Shown one piece after another: positions 38,997 through 48,017 of a DNA stretch of 64,000 nucleotides. Made by a program: the position numbers and the translations under genes. The notes under the pieces were generated by a model, which worked only from the letters and a program-made list of their open reading frames with translations, was not told where the DNA came from and did no database searches. This DNA comes from Chromohalobacter israelensis (GTDB lineage: Bacteria > Pseudomonadota > Gammaproteobacteria > Pseudomonadales > Halomonadaceae). The first letter of the stretch is position 1, and each line of letters begins with the position of its first letter. The stretch is taken from contig JQNW01000005.1 in assembly GCA_000761475.1 (NCBI GenBank), positions 186,001 to 250,000 of the forward strand, in the 5' to 3' direction.

Positions 38997-41162
38997 ATGA
39001 CAGCCCGCAGAAGGGGAAAGGGATTGAAACATTACCGCGTGGTGATTCTCGGCCTGGTCCTGGTGGCGATCGTGGCCTTCTTCGCGAGTGGCTTCGACGA
39101 TTACCTGACGCTCGAGTCCATCAAGTCGCTGCAAGGGCGGTTCGATCGATGGTTCGCCGACGCGCCCTGGCTCGTCGCCGGCGGCTTCTTCCTCGTCTAT
39201 GTACTGATCGCCGCGCTCTCGCTGCCCGGCGCCGCCTTCCTGACACTGCTGGGGGGCGCCCTGTTCGGCCTGGGCTGGGGGTTCTTGATCATCTCCTTTG
39301 CCAGCACGATTGGCGCCACCCTGGCCTTTCTGGTCTCGCGGACCCTGTTTCGGGAACTGATCGAGCGTCGTTTCGCGCGGCAGATCGAGACGATCAACCG
39401 CGGCATCGAGCGCGACGGTGCGTTGTATCTGTTCAGCCTGCGCCTGGTACCGATCTTCCCGTTCTTCGTGGTCAATCTGGCCATGGGCCTGACCCGGCTG
39501 CGCACATCGGTGTTCTATGTCGCCAGCCAGATCGGCATGATTCCGGGCACGCTGGTCTACGTGAATGCCGGCCAGCAACTCGGCGAGCTGCAATCGCTGG
39601 GTGGCGTCGTGTCGCCGTCGCTGCTGCTTTCCTTCGCCCTGCTGGGCGTCTTCCCGCTGATCGCACGTTGGGTCGTCGACGGGCTGCAACGCCGCAAGCG
39701 CTACCGGGGATATATCAAGCCCCGGCGTTTCGATTACGACATCCTGGTGATCGGCGGCGGCTCGGCGGGGCTCGTGACCAGCTACATCGCCAGTGCGGTG
39801 CGGGCGAAGGTCGCGCTCGTCGAACGCGACGCCATGGGGGGCGACTGTCTCAATACCGGGTGCGTGCCTTCCAAGGCGCTGATTCGCGCCGCGCGGGCCG
39901 CCCAGAACGTGCGCGATGCCGAGCGGCTGGGTGTGCACGCAGGAGTGCCGCGTATCGACTTCGGCGAGGTCATGGGCCACGTGCGGCGAGTCATCGAGGA
40001 GGTGGCGCCCCATGACAGCGAGGAACGCTATACCGGACTGGGCGTCGAGGTGAAACGCGGCACGGCGCGGCTGCTGTCACCGTGGACGGTGGATGTCGAC
40101 GGCCAGCCGCTGACGGCTCGGCATATCGTCATCGCCACCGGCGCCACGCCCAAGGTACCGCCGATTCCCGGCATCGAGCAGGTCGACGTGCTGACTTCCG
40201 AGAACCTGTGGACGCTGACCGAGCAGCCGCGCCGCCTGGTAGTGCTGGGCGGTGGCGCGATCGGCTGCGAGCTCGGCCAGAGCTTCGCCCGCCTGGGCAG
40301 CCAGGTCACGCTGGTCGAGGGCGCCGAGCAGCTGCTGGGGCGCGAGGATGACGACGTCGGCGAGCTCGTCACCGGCCTGCTCGCCGAGGAAGGCCTCGAG
40401 ATCATGACTCGTACCCGGGCGCTGTCGGTGACGGTCGAGAACGGCGAGAACCAGCTCCTCGTCGAGACGGCCGACGGTCGCCAGACGCGCATTCCCTTCG
40501 ACCGCCTGCTGGTCAGCGTCGGTCGTCAGGCCAACGTCGAAGGGCTCGGACTGGAAGCACTGGGGATCGCCACTCGCGACAACGGGACCCTGGAGGTCAA
40601 TGAGCAGCTACAGACCAAGCTGCCCAACATCTGGGCCTGCGGCGATGTCACCGGCCCTTATCAGTTGACCCACGCCGCCGCGCACCAGGCCTGGCATGCC
40701 GCCGTCAACGCCCTGTTCGGCGAGTTCAAGCGTTTCAAGGTCGACTACCGCATCATGCCCGCGGTGACGTACCTGCAACCCGAAGTGGCGCGCGTGGGGC
40801 TCAACGAGCGCGAGGCCAGGGCCCAGGGCATCGCCTACGAGGTCACTCGCTACGCGATGGCCGAGAGCGATCGGGCCATCGCCGAGCGCGCCACCACCGG
40901 CTTCGTCAAGATCCTCACCGTCCCCGGCAAGGATCGCATCCTCGGTGCCACCCTGGTCGGCGAAAATGCCGGTGAATGGCTGGCGGAGGTGACGCTGGCC
41001 ATGAAGCACAACATCGGGCTCAACAAGTTGCTCGGCACGATTCATCCCTATCCGACCCTCTCGGAAGCCGTCAAAGGCACCGCCGGCGTATGGAAGAACG
41101 CCCACAAGCCCGAGCGCCTGCTCGGCTGGCTGGCGCGTTATTTCCGGTGGCGGCGGGGGTGA
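38997..41162 (+). CDS. Fusion of TVP38/TMEM64 membrane domain with mercuric reductase-like flavoprotein
   Basis: About 721 residues. Residues 1-235: TVP38/DedA-like membrane domain with LSLPGAAFLTLLGGALFG and RLVPIFPFFVVNLAMGL. Residues 245-721: pyridine nucleotide-disulfide oxidoreductase with FAD motif ILVIGGGSAGLV, redox pair GGDCLNTGCVPSKAL, NAD motif VVLGGGAIGCELGQSFARLG and C-terminal HPYPTLSEAV carrying the catalytic His-Glu. The reductase half resembles MerA/Lpd but lacks MerA's terminal Cys pair. Start uncertain: ATG 38997, or TTG 39024, which has the better ribosome site (AAGGGG). Confidence 0.85.
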   Translation: MTARRRGKGLKHYRVVILGLVLVAIVAFFASGFDDYLTLESIKSLQGRFDRWFADAPWLVAGGFFLVYVLIAALSLPGAAFLTLLGGALFGLGWGFLIISFASTIGATLAFLVSRTLFRELIERRFARQIETINRGIERDGALYLFSLRLVPIFPFFVVNLAMGLTRLRTSVFYVASQIGMIPGTLVYVNAGQQLGELQSLGGVVSPSLLLSFALLGVFPLIARWVVDGLQRRKRYRGYIKPRRFDYDILVIGGGSAGLVTSYIASAVRAKVALVERDAMGGDCLNTGCVPSKALIRAARAAQNVRDAERLGVHAGVPRIDFGEVMGHVRRVIEEVAPHDSEERYTGLGVEVKRGTARLLSPWTVDVDGQPLTARHIVIATGATPKVPPIPGIEQVDVLTSENLWTLTEQPRRLVVLGGGAIGCELGQSFARLGSQVTLVEGAEQLLGREDDDVGELVTGLLAEEGLEIMTRTRALSVTVENGENQLLVETADGRQTRIPFDRLLVSVGRQANVEGLGLEALGIATRDNGTLEVNEQLQTKLPNIWACGDVTGPYQLTHAAAHQAWHAAVNALFGEFKRFKVDYRIMPAVTYLQPEVARVGLNEREARAQGIAYEVTRYAMAESDRAIAERATTGFVKILTVPGKDRILGATLVGENAGEWLAEVTLAMKHNIGLNKLLGTIHPYPTLSEAVKGTAGVWKNAHKPERLLGWLARYFRWRRG

Positions 41163-41204
41163 GGCACCTCGTGCGTGCTGTCATCGGCCGTCGGCCCGAC
41201 CCCT

Positions 41205-42428
41205 TCAATCCACCCCCTGGGTCGACGCCACCTGCCGGTTGCGCCCCGCGCCCAGCGCCATGACCAGTGCACCGAGGGCGATCGCGCTCACCAGAACGCC
41301 CACCACGTTCCAGCCGCCGCTCCAGTCGTGCAGCACCCCGACCAGCAGCGGCCCCGCTGCCGCCAGGGTGTAGCCGATGCCCTGGGCCATCGCCGAAAGG
41401 CTGGCGGCGGTCGTGGCGTCCGGCGCGCGCAGGGCCAGCAGCGTCAACGCCATGCTGAAAGTGCCGCCCTGGCCCAGCCCCAGCACCACGATCCACAGCC
41501 ACACACTGCCGATCGGCGCGTAGAGACAGCCCAGCAGCCCGATCAGCGTGAGCGTCATCACGACGGCCAGCACCGTCCGCTGGTCGCGCATGCGGCTGCC
41601 GATCCAAGGCGCCAGGATCGCGGTGGACACCTGCAGCAGGATCGACACCGATAGCGCCAGTCCTGCGGTGACGGCCGTCAGTCCGCGATCCTGCAGGATC
41701 GTCGGCAGCCAGCCGAACACGATGTATGCCAGTGACGACTGCAGCCCCATGAACAGCGATACTTGCCAGGCCAGTGAATCGTGGCGCAGCCGCGCGCCGC
41801 GCCGCGCAGGAACGCGAGTGGGCTTGGTGCCCCTGAGCTGCGGCAGCCACAGCAGCGCGGCGATCACCGCCGGCAGCAACCAGAACGCCAGCGCACCCTG
41901 CCAGGCACTGAGGGAAGCCCCTTGCGCAACGTCATCCAGCAGTTGACGCAGCGGCTCCGTGGTGCCCGCGGCAGTCGAAGCACCCAGATTGAGCGCCACG
42001 GTGTAGAGGCCGGTCATGATGCTGACGCGTCGAGGAAAATCCCGCTTGACGATGCCCGGCAGCAGCACCCCGATGATCCCGATGCAGCCGCCGGCGACCG
42101 CCGTGCCCAGAAAGAGCCCCATCGTGCCGATATAGGGCCGCACGAGCAGTGCCACTGCGAGTACCACGAGGGCTGCAAACACGCTGCGTTCAGGGCCGAT
42201 CCGGCGGACCAGGCGTGGTGCCAGCGGTGCCGCCAGACCCAAAAACAGCACCGGCAATGTGGTCAGGATGCCCTGCCAACTGGGGGAGAGCGCCAGCGCC
42301 TCACCGATGTTGCCGAGCACCGGCGACACGCTGGTCAGCGCCGGACGAAGGTTGAGCGCCACCAGCAGCAGCGCGACGAGGGTCAGAACGCCCCGACGGG
42401 GCATCGCGGAAGTCGACAAGAGAGCCAT
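41205..42428 (-). CDS. MFS transporter, CynX/NimT family
   Basis: 407 residues, 12 transmembrane helices. The opening ALLLVALNLRPALTSVSPVLG is the hallmark of the CynX/NimT (cyanate/nitroimidazole-type) subgroup. Substrate unknown. Starts at ATG 42428. It converges with the fused flavoprotein gene (42-bp gap). Nothing in the neighbourhood (no cyanase) supports cyanate. Confidence 0.85.
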   Translation of the reverse strand: MALLSTSAMPRRGVLTLVALLLVALNLRPALTSVSPVLGNIGEALALSPSWQGILTTLPVLFLGLAAPLAPRLVRRIGPERSVFAALVVLAVALLVRPYIGTMGLFLGTAVAGGCIGIIGVLLPGIVKRDFPRRVSIMTGLYTVALNLGASTAAGTTEPLRQLLDDVAQGASLSAWQGALAFWLLPAVIAALLWLPQLRGTKPTRVPARRGARLRHDSLAWQVSLFMGLQSSLAYIVFGWLPTILQDRGLTAVTAGLALSVSILLQVSTAILAPWIGSRMRDQRTVLAVVMTLTLIGLLGCLYAPIGSVWLWIVVLGLGQGGTFSMALTLLALRAPDATTAASLSAMAQGIGYTLAAAGPLLVGVLHDWSGGWNVVGVLVSAIALGALVMALGAGRNRQVASTQGVD

Positions 42429-42586
42429 CCTTGGAAATCGAAAGAAGCCATATCGGCGGCAAGCCGAGGACGCAAGGGTAGCCGATTACGGCCAAAACCG
42501 GGATGGTTCTACGCCAATGGTCGAGGGCTGGTGGTGGTTTAGACTTCAGGAGCGTGGTGGGCGACTGTCTCTTGAATTCGATTGTG

Positions 42587-43423
42587 TCAGCGAACCCCGG
42601 CACGATAGCTTTCGGGCTCCAGCCACAGGTGGTCGCGCAGATCGCCCTGGAGGCAGAACATCCTCGGCCGGTCACGGAAGCTGAAGAGCCGATAAAGGTA
42701 GTAGTGTGCAGCGTTTTTACCTGAGCAATCCAACTCGTTGGGCGAGAGAAAGAAGGCGCACTCCTTGGCGAAGGCGGTGGTCTTGACCTCGATCAGGCGT
42801 TCGCTGCCATCGGAGGAGAAAGAACGTACATCGAAGCCCATGCCATCGCCCTGGGTAACGGCGACGTGTTCCACCGCTTCGGCGAGGTGCTGAGCTCCCT
42901 CGGCCATCAGCCGTTGGCGCTCATAGGCAAGCACGAAGCACTCGCCTGCATGCCCTAGCTCACGGTTGCGGGCCTCGCGAGCGAGATAGTCGCGTTTCAC
43001 GACATAGCTGCCCTGCCTTTCTTGTATCTGAGGAGTCGCTTTAGGGGGATCAACGACTAAGCCTTCGAGAGTTTCGGGCGTATTGTCGATGACGGGGCGT
43101 TCTGCCGCCGATAGGGCCGCTCGATCAAAAACTTCACTGCGTAATAAGCGCTGCTCGACGCATTCTGCCAAGATTGCCTGATAGTTACTCCGTGGTTTGT
43201 ACCCCGCCACGTAGGGGCAGCCGGCATCGCGAAGCACTGCGCTAATGTTGCAGTGTTTGAATTCGATAGAGCCTGAACTTCGCTTGGGTAAACGCTCTGC
43301 CAACTGACGATTGAGAGCTGCTTTGTTGTAGCGCTGATGGCTTAATTCCGCGATCAACATCTTGCGGTAGGTGTCGACGATGGACGCGATTTCATCGTCG
43401 GACCATGAGTCTTCACGGGGCAT
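42587..43423 (-). CDS. DUF3883 protein with PD-(D/E)XK-like nuclease core
   Basis: 278 residues. The C-terminal DUF3883 domain (about 155-278) shows GHAGECFVLAYERQRL, then GDGMGFDVRSF and RLIEVKTT: the Asp...Glu-x-Lys arrangement of PD-(D/E)XK nucleases. The N-terminal region (about 1-95), with IEFKHCNISAVLRDAG and YVAGYKPRSNY, resembles a domain often fused in restriction-like or HNH proteins. It stands alone between transporter genes with an AT-rich promoter at 43430-43470. Role in defence or DNA repair is inference; no methylase or helicase partner is present. Confidence 0.75.
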   Translation of the reverse strand: MPREDSWSDDEIASIVDTYRKMLIAELSHQRYNKAALNRQLAERLPKRSSGSIEFKHCNISAVLRDAGCPYVAGYKPRSNYQAILAECVEQRLLRSEVFDRAALSAAERPVIDNTPETLEGLVVDPPKATPQIQERQGSYVVKRDYLAREARNRELGHAGECFVLAYERQRLMAEGAQHLAEAVEHVAVTQGDGMGFDVRSFSSDGSERLIEVKTTAFAKECAFFLSPNELDCSGKNAAHYYLYRLFSFRDRPRMFCLQGDLRDHLWLEPESYRAGVR

Positions 43424-43655
43424 TTAATTAACCCGACATTCTTTATTTAAAATGAATCGTTTTTCATTACGACTTATATCGGGAGTGACCAGCACAAACA
43501 TCAAGACTTCATCCTCCCTGATCTTGCATACACTTGAGGTGGGCGTCGTATTTCGTCACGCATCTCCGAGCCCGTACGGTACCAGGTTATCGTTGCGCCA
43601 ATAGGATTGCCAGGCCACGAACCCATACCGGCGCTCCAGTGCCCGATAGCCTGCG

Positions 43656-43679
43656 AGGCGGGGGAGAAGGCCCCCGCCT
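43656..43679. terminator. GC-rich hairpin after the NhaC gene
   Basis: AGGCGGGGG / CCCCCGCCT, 9-bp perfect stem with a 6-base loop, 13 bp after the antiporter stop. No T-run follows on the minus strand, so terminator function is uncertain. The rest of 43424-43691 contains no convincing gene. Confidence 0.4.
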
Positions 43680-43691
43680 GCCGTGTCATGG

Positions 43692-45245
43692 TCAGCTAGC
43701 CGAGTCGTACTGTGCAGATGCTTTCGGGCCCCATGCCCAGCGCAATACAAGCACCACCGTGAACAGTGCGGCCACGCCGCTGAGTCCCCCTATCCAGGCT
43801 GAGTCCGTCAGCCCGGCGACGAAGAAGGCAATGATTCCGGATGTTCCTGCGCTCATTGCATAGGGTAATTGGGTCCGTACGTGGTCGATGTGGTCACACG
43901 AAGAGCCGGCCGAGGAGAGGATGGTGGTATCCGAAATCGGCGAGCAATGATCGCCGAAGATACCGCCGCTGAGCACAGCGGCAATGGCCAGCGATAACGA
44001 CATGTCCATTGCAGCAGCCACCGGCATGGCGATGGGGATCATGATCGCGAAGGTGCCATAGGAGGTGCCGGTGGTGAAGGCGACGAGCGAGCCAATCAAG
44101 AACAGTAAGACGGGAATCAGGCTCGGCGCGATGCCGGCCTGGGCCAGCGTGACCAGGTAATCTGCAGTGCCCAGCTGTGAGGTCACGCTACCGATCGACC
44201 AGGCCAGGGTAAGAATGATGTAAACCAGCGTCATGCTCTTGATGCCGGTGACCACCAGGTCCATCGCTTCGCGAAAATCGAACAGCCGCTGTTGCAGTCC
44301 CATGCCCAGCGCTACGCTGACCGCCAGGAAGGTAGCGATCAGGATCGACAGGCCGCCCTCGGCTTCTCCCATCGCCGTGATCAGGTCGTTCTCGGGGAAG
44401 TTGCCGGTCCACAGGAACAGGGGCGGAATCATGCCCACCAGCACCAGGATCGGCACGAGCATGTTGCGCTTGCGCGAGCTCTCTTCGGCAACGCCCAGCA
44501 TCTCGGTCGCTTCGCGATCGGACGGCGGCTGGGCGTCATCCGCCAGCAGCTTGCCACTCACCCGTGCGCGCTGCTCGGCCTTGGCCATGGGGCCGAAATC
44601 CGATTGGGTGACGACGATCACCAGAATCAACAGCAGCGCCAGCCAGGCATAGAAATTGAGCGGAATCGACGACAGGTATATCAGATACTCGGAGCCCGTC
44701 ATGTCCATCTCGCCAAGCTGGGTGCCTATCAGCCCCATGACGAACACCACCCAGGTGGATACGGGCCCCAACAGGCACATGGGGGCCGAGGTCGAATCGA
44801 CGATGTAGGCGAGCTTTTCTCGCGAGACGCGCATGCGGTCGGTGATCGGCCGCATGACACTTCCCACCGTCAATGCATTGAAATAATCCTCGAAGAAGAT
44901 CAGTACCCCGAAGCCCAGGGTGGCGCCCTGGGCGCCACGCGGAGAGGCCACCTTCGAGGAAATGGCGCGGGCGATGGCATGGGCGCCGCCGGTTCGCTGC
45001 AGCACGGTGATCAGCACCCCGAACAGGCCGCAGTAGATGAGAACGGTAGCGCTCCACTCATCGCCCACGCTGGGAATGATGAAATCCGCGAAGCTATCGT
45101 AGAGCCCGGCTGCCGGATTGCCACCACTGAGCATCGTCGCTCCCAGCCAGACCCCACAGAATAACGCGGGAATCACGTTGCGGGTCACCAGCGCCAGCAG
45201 GATCGCGAGCAACGGAGGGAAAAGGGAAAACAGACCAAAGGACAT
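43692..45245 (-). CDS. Na+/H+ antiporter NhaC family protein
   Basis: 517 residues, about 12 transmembrane helices. The family motif GGIFGDHCSPISDTTILSS (about 425-443) and the earlier FFEDYFNALTVGS identify the NhaC/YuiF group. It exchanges sodium for protons, or sodium with small organic anions, across the inner membrane. A sodium antiporter fits a halophilic host. GGAGA precedes the ATG. It appears to be a single-gene unit. Confidence 0.9.
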   Translation of the reverse strand: MSFGLFSLFPPLLAILLALVTRNVIPALFCGVWLGATMLSGGNPAAGLYDSFADFIIPSVGDEWSATVLIYCGLFGVLITVLQRTGGAHAIARAISSKVASPRGAQGATLGFGVLIFFEDYFNALTVGSVMRPITDRMRVSREKLAYIVDSTSAPMCLLGPVSTWVVFVMGLIGTQLGEMDMTGSEYLIYLSSIPLNFYAWLALLLILVIVVTQSDFGPMAKAEQRARVSGKLLADDAQPPSDREATEMLGVAEESSRKRNMLVPILVLVGMIPPLFLWTGNFPENDLITAMGEAEGGLSILIATFLAVSVALGMGLQQRLFDFREAMDLVVTGIKSMTLVYIILTLAWSIGSVTSQLGTADYLVTLAQAGIAPSLIPVLLFLIGSLVAFTTGTSYGTFAIMIPIAMPVAAAMDMSLSLAIAAVLSGGIFGDHCSPISDTTILSSAGSSCDHIDHVRTQLPYAMSAGTSGIIAFFVAGLTDSAWIGGLSGVAALFTVVLVLRWAWGPKASAQYDSAS

Positions 45246-45657
45246 GAAGCGTCTCCATCATGTAATTGTTGTGCGTCGTATCAAGAGCGGGGCGGCAGGC
45301 CCAACCGTTGGAAGGGTGTCCCCGGTCCGCGTTCGATCGCCACGGCTACACCCGGCGGCCGTTTGCGGCGATCCCGGGCATGGCCAGCTGAAGCCCACCG
45401 GCATTCAGGCCAGCAGGAAGGCCCACGACACAGCACCGAGGGTAATGGTGGCGTAGAACACGTTCGTGTGCGGCAGTGTAAGCGTCCAGCACCGTGATCG
45501 CATCTCGCTTGTCGCCTTGGCTCAAGGCGATCCCGTTCTCGGCGAATGGTCGATATACTACGGACGACACGCAAGTGCATGTCCGGTGATGGAGGGCGCC
45601 GTTCTCGGGGAGCGCCAAACATTCCATGAATGGTCTGAACAACCTTTGGGAGCAGGC
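45246..45657. other. Divergent intergenic region, NhaC to DUF1007
   Basis: 412 bp. A TATACT at about 45551-45556 may be the -10 for the DUF1007 gene. On the minus strand a 33-codon frame ending at about 45401 (reading ...NVFYATITLGAVSWAFLLA) looks like the end of a membrane protein, so this gap may hold a gene remnant. Nothing else is evident. Confidence 0.4.
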
Positions 45658-46329
45658 ATGTCGGGTCGTCTAACTTTCCGGGAGCGCCGCGTTTGTGACG
45701 GGCTGCTTCTCGTAGCATTGCTGATGCCGTTACCGGCGGCCGCTCACCCGCATGGCTGGGTGGATTATCGGGTCACGCTGCACTTCGACGACCAGGCCCA
45801 CGTCGTCGCCCTGGAGCAGGCCTGGAAAATGGACCCCTTCTACAGCCTGACCCTGACCGAGGAGATGGCTCGCGCCGAGGGCGAGGAGAGCATGGAAGAG
45901 CGGCTGGACATGCTCGGCCAGGAGATCGCCCAGAACCTGGGCCGCTCGAACTATCTGACCCATGTCGCGCATGACGGCGAGGACGTCCCCCTGGGGCAAT
46001 TGCGCGATTACACCACTCGGCTCGATGAGCAGCGCCTGGAGTTCTCCTTCGTCGTGCCCCTGGCCGAGCCGCTGGCGCTCGACGGCTCGCCCTTGACCTG
46101 GAAAGTCTACGACGACACCTACTACATCGAGTTTCTCTACGACGAGGACGTGGCAGAGCCGATCACTCTGCGCAATGCCCCCGAAGGTTGTGCGAGCCGG
46201 GTCATCGCCGCCGACCCCGATCCGCAGAAAGTGGCCGAAGCGGCGGCGCTGGACATCGATGCCGACGCCCCGGGCGGTCTCGGCCGATTCTTCGCCGAAG
46301 CCGGGGAGGTGACATGTCCCGCACGCTAG
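45658..46329 (+). CDS. DUF1007 family periplasmic protein of a metal transport pair
   Basis: 223 residues. Signal peptide (GLLLVALLMPLPAAA) followed directly by HPHGWVDYRVTLHF, the DUF1007 signature in which a His-rich mature N-terminus may bind metal. It then has alternating strands with YDDTYYIEFLY. DUF1007 proteins nearly always precede NicO/RcnA-type transporters, as here (16-base overlap). Start ATG 45658 is behind GGGAG; the open frame reaches further upstream. Likely zinc, nickel or cobalt handling. Confidence 0.85.
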   Translation: MSGRLTFRERRVCDGLLLVALLMPLPAAAHPHGWVDYRVTLHFDDQAHVVALEQAWKMDPFYSLTLTEEMARAEGEESMEERLDMLGQEIAQNLGRSNYLTHVAHDGEDVPLGQLRDYTTRLDEQRLEFSFVVPLAEPLALDGSPLTWKVYDDTYYIEFLYDEDVAEPITLRNAPEGCASRVIAADPDPQKVAEAAALDIDADAPGGLGRFFAEAGEVTCPAR

Positions 46330-47345
46330 GTGTGCTGATCGCCCTGCTGCCGCTGCTGGCCCTTGCCATACTCGCCACGACCGACTGGGGACAGGCCATG
46401 GCGCAACTCGTCATGGCCCAGACGCATGACTGGCAGCGCTCGCTGCAGCGCGGCCTGACCCTGTCGACGATGGCCCTGTCGCGGCAGCCATCGCTCGATA
46501 CCAGTCTCAGCCTGATGGCGTTGAGCCTGGGGTACGGCGTCTTTCATGCCGTGGGCCCGGGGCACGGCAAGGCGGTGATCACCGCCTACCTGCTTTCGCA
46601 CCCCACCGCCCTGCGACGCGGGCTGTCACTGACCGTGGCGGCAGCGCTGCTCCAGGGGCTGGTGGCCATTGCGCTGGTCGGCGTGCTGGTATGGGGGCTG
46701 GGCCTGCTGACCCGCGATGCCATGGCGCAGACCGGCCTGCTCGAGCGGCTCAGCTTCATCGTCCTGATCGGGCTCGGCGCCTGGCTGACCCTGCGTGCCC
46801 TGGCCCGGCTCAGGCGGGCACTGGACCAGCCGCGGCGAGCCACCCTGGCCGCCGACGCCAGTGGCCATCCTGCATCGTTCGAGGGCATGGCCTTCGAGGT
46901 TGCGCCAAGCGCTTCGAAGCGGCCCATCGAGCCGCACACAGGCGCGGCATGCGATCGCTGCGGCGGTCATCATCACATCGACCCCAACGCCACGGGTACG
47001 ATCCGCGAGAGCCTGGGCACCTTGCTGGCGATCGGCCTGCGGCCCTGCAGCGGCGCCGTCATGGTACTGGGCGTTGCCAGTCTGCTGGGCTATTGGTGGG
47101 TTGGCGTCCTGGCGGTGGTGGCCATGTCGGTAGGGACTGCGGTGACCACCTCCTGCCTGGCAATCTTCGCCGTTTTCGCTCAGCAGCGCGCGTCGCGCCT
47201 GCTGGCGCGCTCGACGCCTCACTGGCAGCGCCTGGCCGGGCACGGGATTGCCCTGTGCGGGGGCGTGCTGATCCTGGCGCTGGGGATCGGGCTGCTGATC
47301 AGTGTTCCAGGCACCTCGGGGGTGGCCCTGCCGGGGATTCGCTGA
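46314..47345 (+). CDS. NicO/RcnA-type nickel-cobalt transporter
   Basis: 343 residues, six to eight transmembrane helices. The key HAVGPGHGKAVITAYLL (about 75-91) is the conserved NicO motif. A cytosolic loop carries CDRCGGHHHIDP, a metal-binding Cys/His cluster, followed by LLAIGLRPCSGAVMVLG. It moves Ni/Co or Zn; direction is not certain. The start ATG 46314 overlaps the end of the DUF1007 gene by 16 bases and is preceded by GGGGAGG, so translation is coupled. Confidence 0.87.
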   Translation: MSRTLGVLIALLPLLALAILATTDWGQAMAQLVMAQTHDWQRSLQRGLTLSTMALSRQPSLDTSLSLMALSLGYGVFHAVGPGHGKAVITAYLLSHPTALRRGLSLTVAAALLQGLVAIALVGVLVWGLGLLTRDAMAQTGLLERLSFIVLIGLGAWLTLRALARLRRALDQPRRATLAADASGHPASFEGMAFEVAPSASKRPIEPHTGAACDRCGGHHHIDPNATGTIRESLGTLLAIGLRPCSGAVMVLGVASLLGYWWVGVLAVVAMSVGTAVTTSCLAIFAVFAQQRASRLLARSTPHWQRLAGHGIALCGGVLILALGIGLLISVPGTSGVALPGIR

Positions 47346-47346
47346 G

Positions 47347-47364
47347 GTTCCTGAATTCAGGAAC
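47347..47364. repeat. 18-bp perfect palindrome after the NicO gene
   Basis: GTTCCTGAATTCAGGAAC begins one base after the NicO stop codon. As RNA it could fold into an 8-bp hairpin; no T-run follows. It may be a weak terminator or a protein site, and it lies at the left edge of the accessory island. Confidence 0.6.
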
Positions 47365-48017
47365 TCGTCTGCGTGCGAGCCCCCGTCTTCGCAGGCCCTC
47401 TGCATATATCCGTGTCCGCTCAGTCAGGCCACCCGCATGCGCCGCTACGTTGCGGTGATGACTTCGTGGCGATGGCTGCGACGTCGGTGACGTGCCAGCA
47501 AGTCGCCTGGCGTCAGCCATTCACTCCAGATTCTGGATCTGAAGATGTAATTTGATGTATTTTTTATTTATAAAACAGTTGGTTAGTTTTATTTTGTGCA
47601 TAGTTTTTTATTTGTTCCTACCCATCTTACTCCCCATCTGGTAGGAGAGAGACAGTCCTAGCTGAGAGCAAATGCAAACCTACCACAATCAGCTCAAGGT
47701 GACGCTCTCGCAGGGGGCTTCGTGCGTGCGATGAAATGTCCACCACCTCTGGGCTGGTATTGAGAGTAATGTCAGCAGCGTAGTGGTGAAAATGCCGCTA
47801 CTGACCTTGGGGGCGTGCATGATGTCCTGTTCAAGGCTTCCCAGACACCGTTCGCTGCGGGGAACCTTCTTCTTGTTCTGTTGCTGAGCCTGAGCGACAG
47901 AAATCTGCTTCATCGGTTGGCTTTGGTCAGACAGTGGCAAGAAAGCCAGGTTTTACCCTGCGGTTGACTCTCCGTCAGCTGCGGAGGTGTTTACGCAGCG
48001 CTTCCCTAGCCCCACAG
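47365..48017. other. AT-rich left edge of the accessory island, no convincing gene
   Basis: 653 bp. From about 47535 to 47635 the composition drops sharply (runs such as TATTTTTTATTTATAAAA). An 83-codon minus-strand frame (47940-47689, containing CLGSLEQDIMHAPKVSSG) has no ribosome site and matches no family I know. No tRNA or integrase remains are visible. The composition break marks the likely junction of acquired DNA. Confidence 0.5.

Noticed and set aside
43501-43750. Two short minus-strand frames around the end of the NhaC gene
   Set aside because: One begins out of frame inside the antiporter gene; neither has a ribosome site or family match.
45401-45500. 33-codon minus-strand frame ending in a hydrophobic stretch
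   Set aside because: Too short and without a clear ribosome site; noted only as a possible gene remnant.
47689-47940. 83-codon minus-strand frame in the AT-rich edge
   Set aside because: No ribosome site, no recognisable domain, mixed composition; not supported as a gene.
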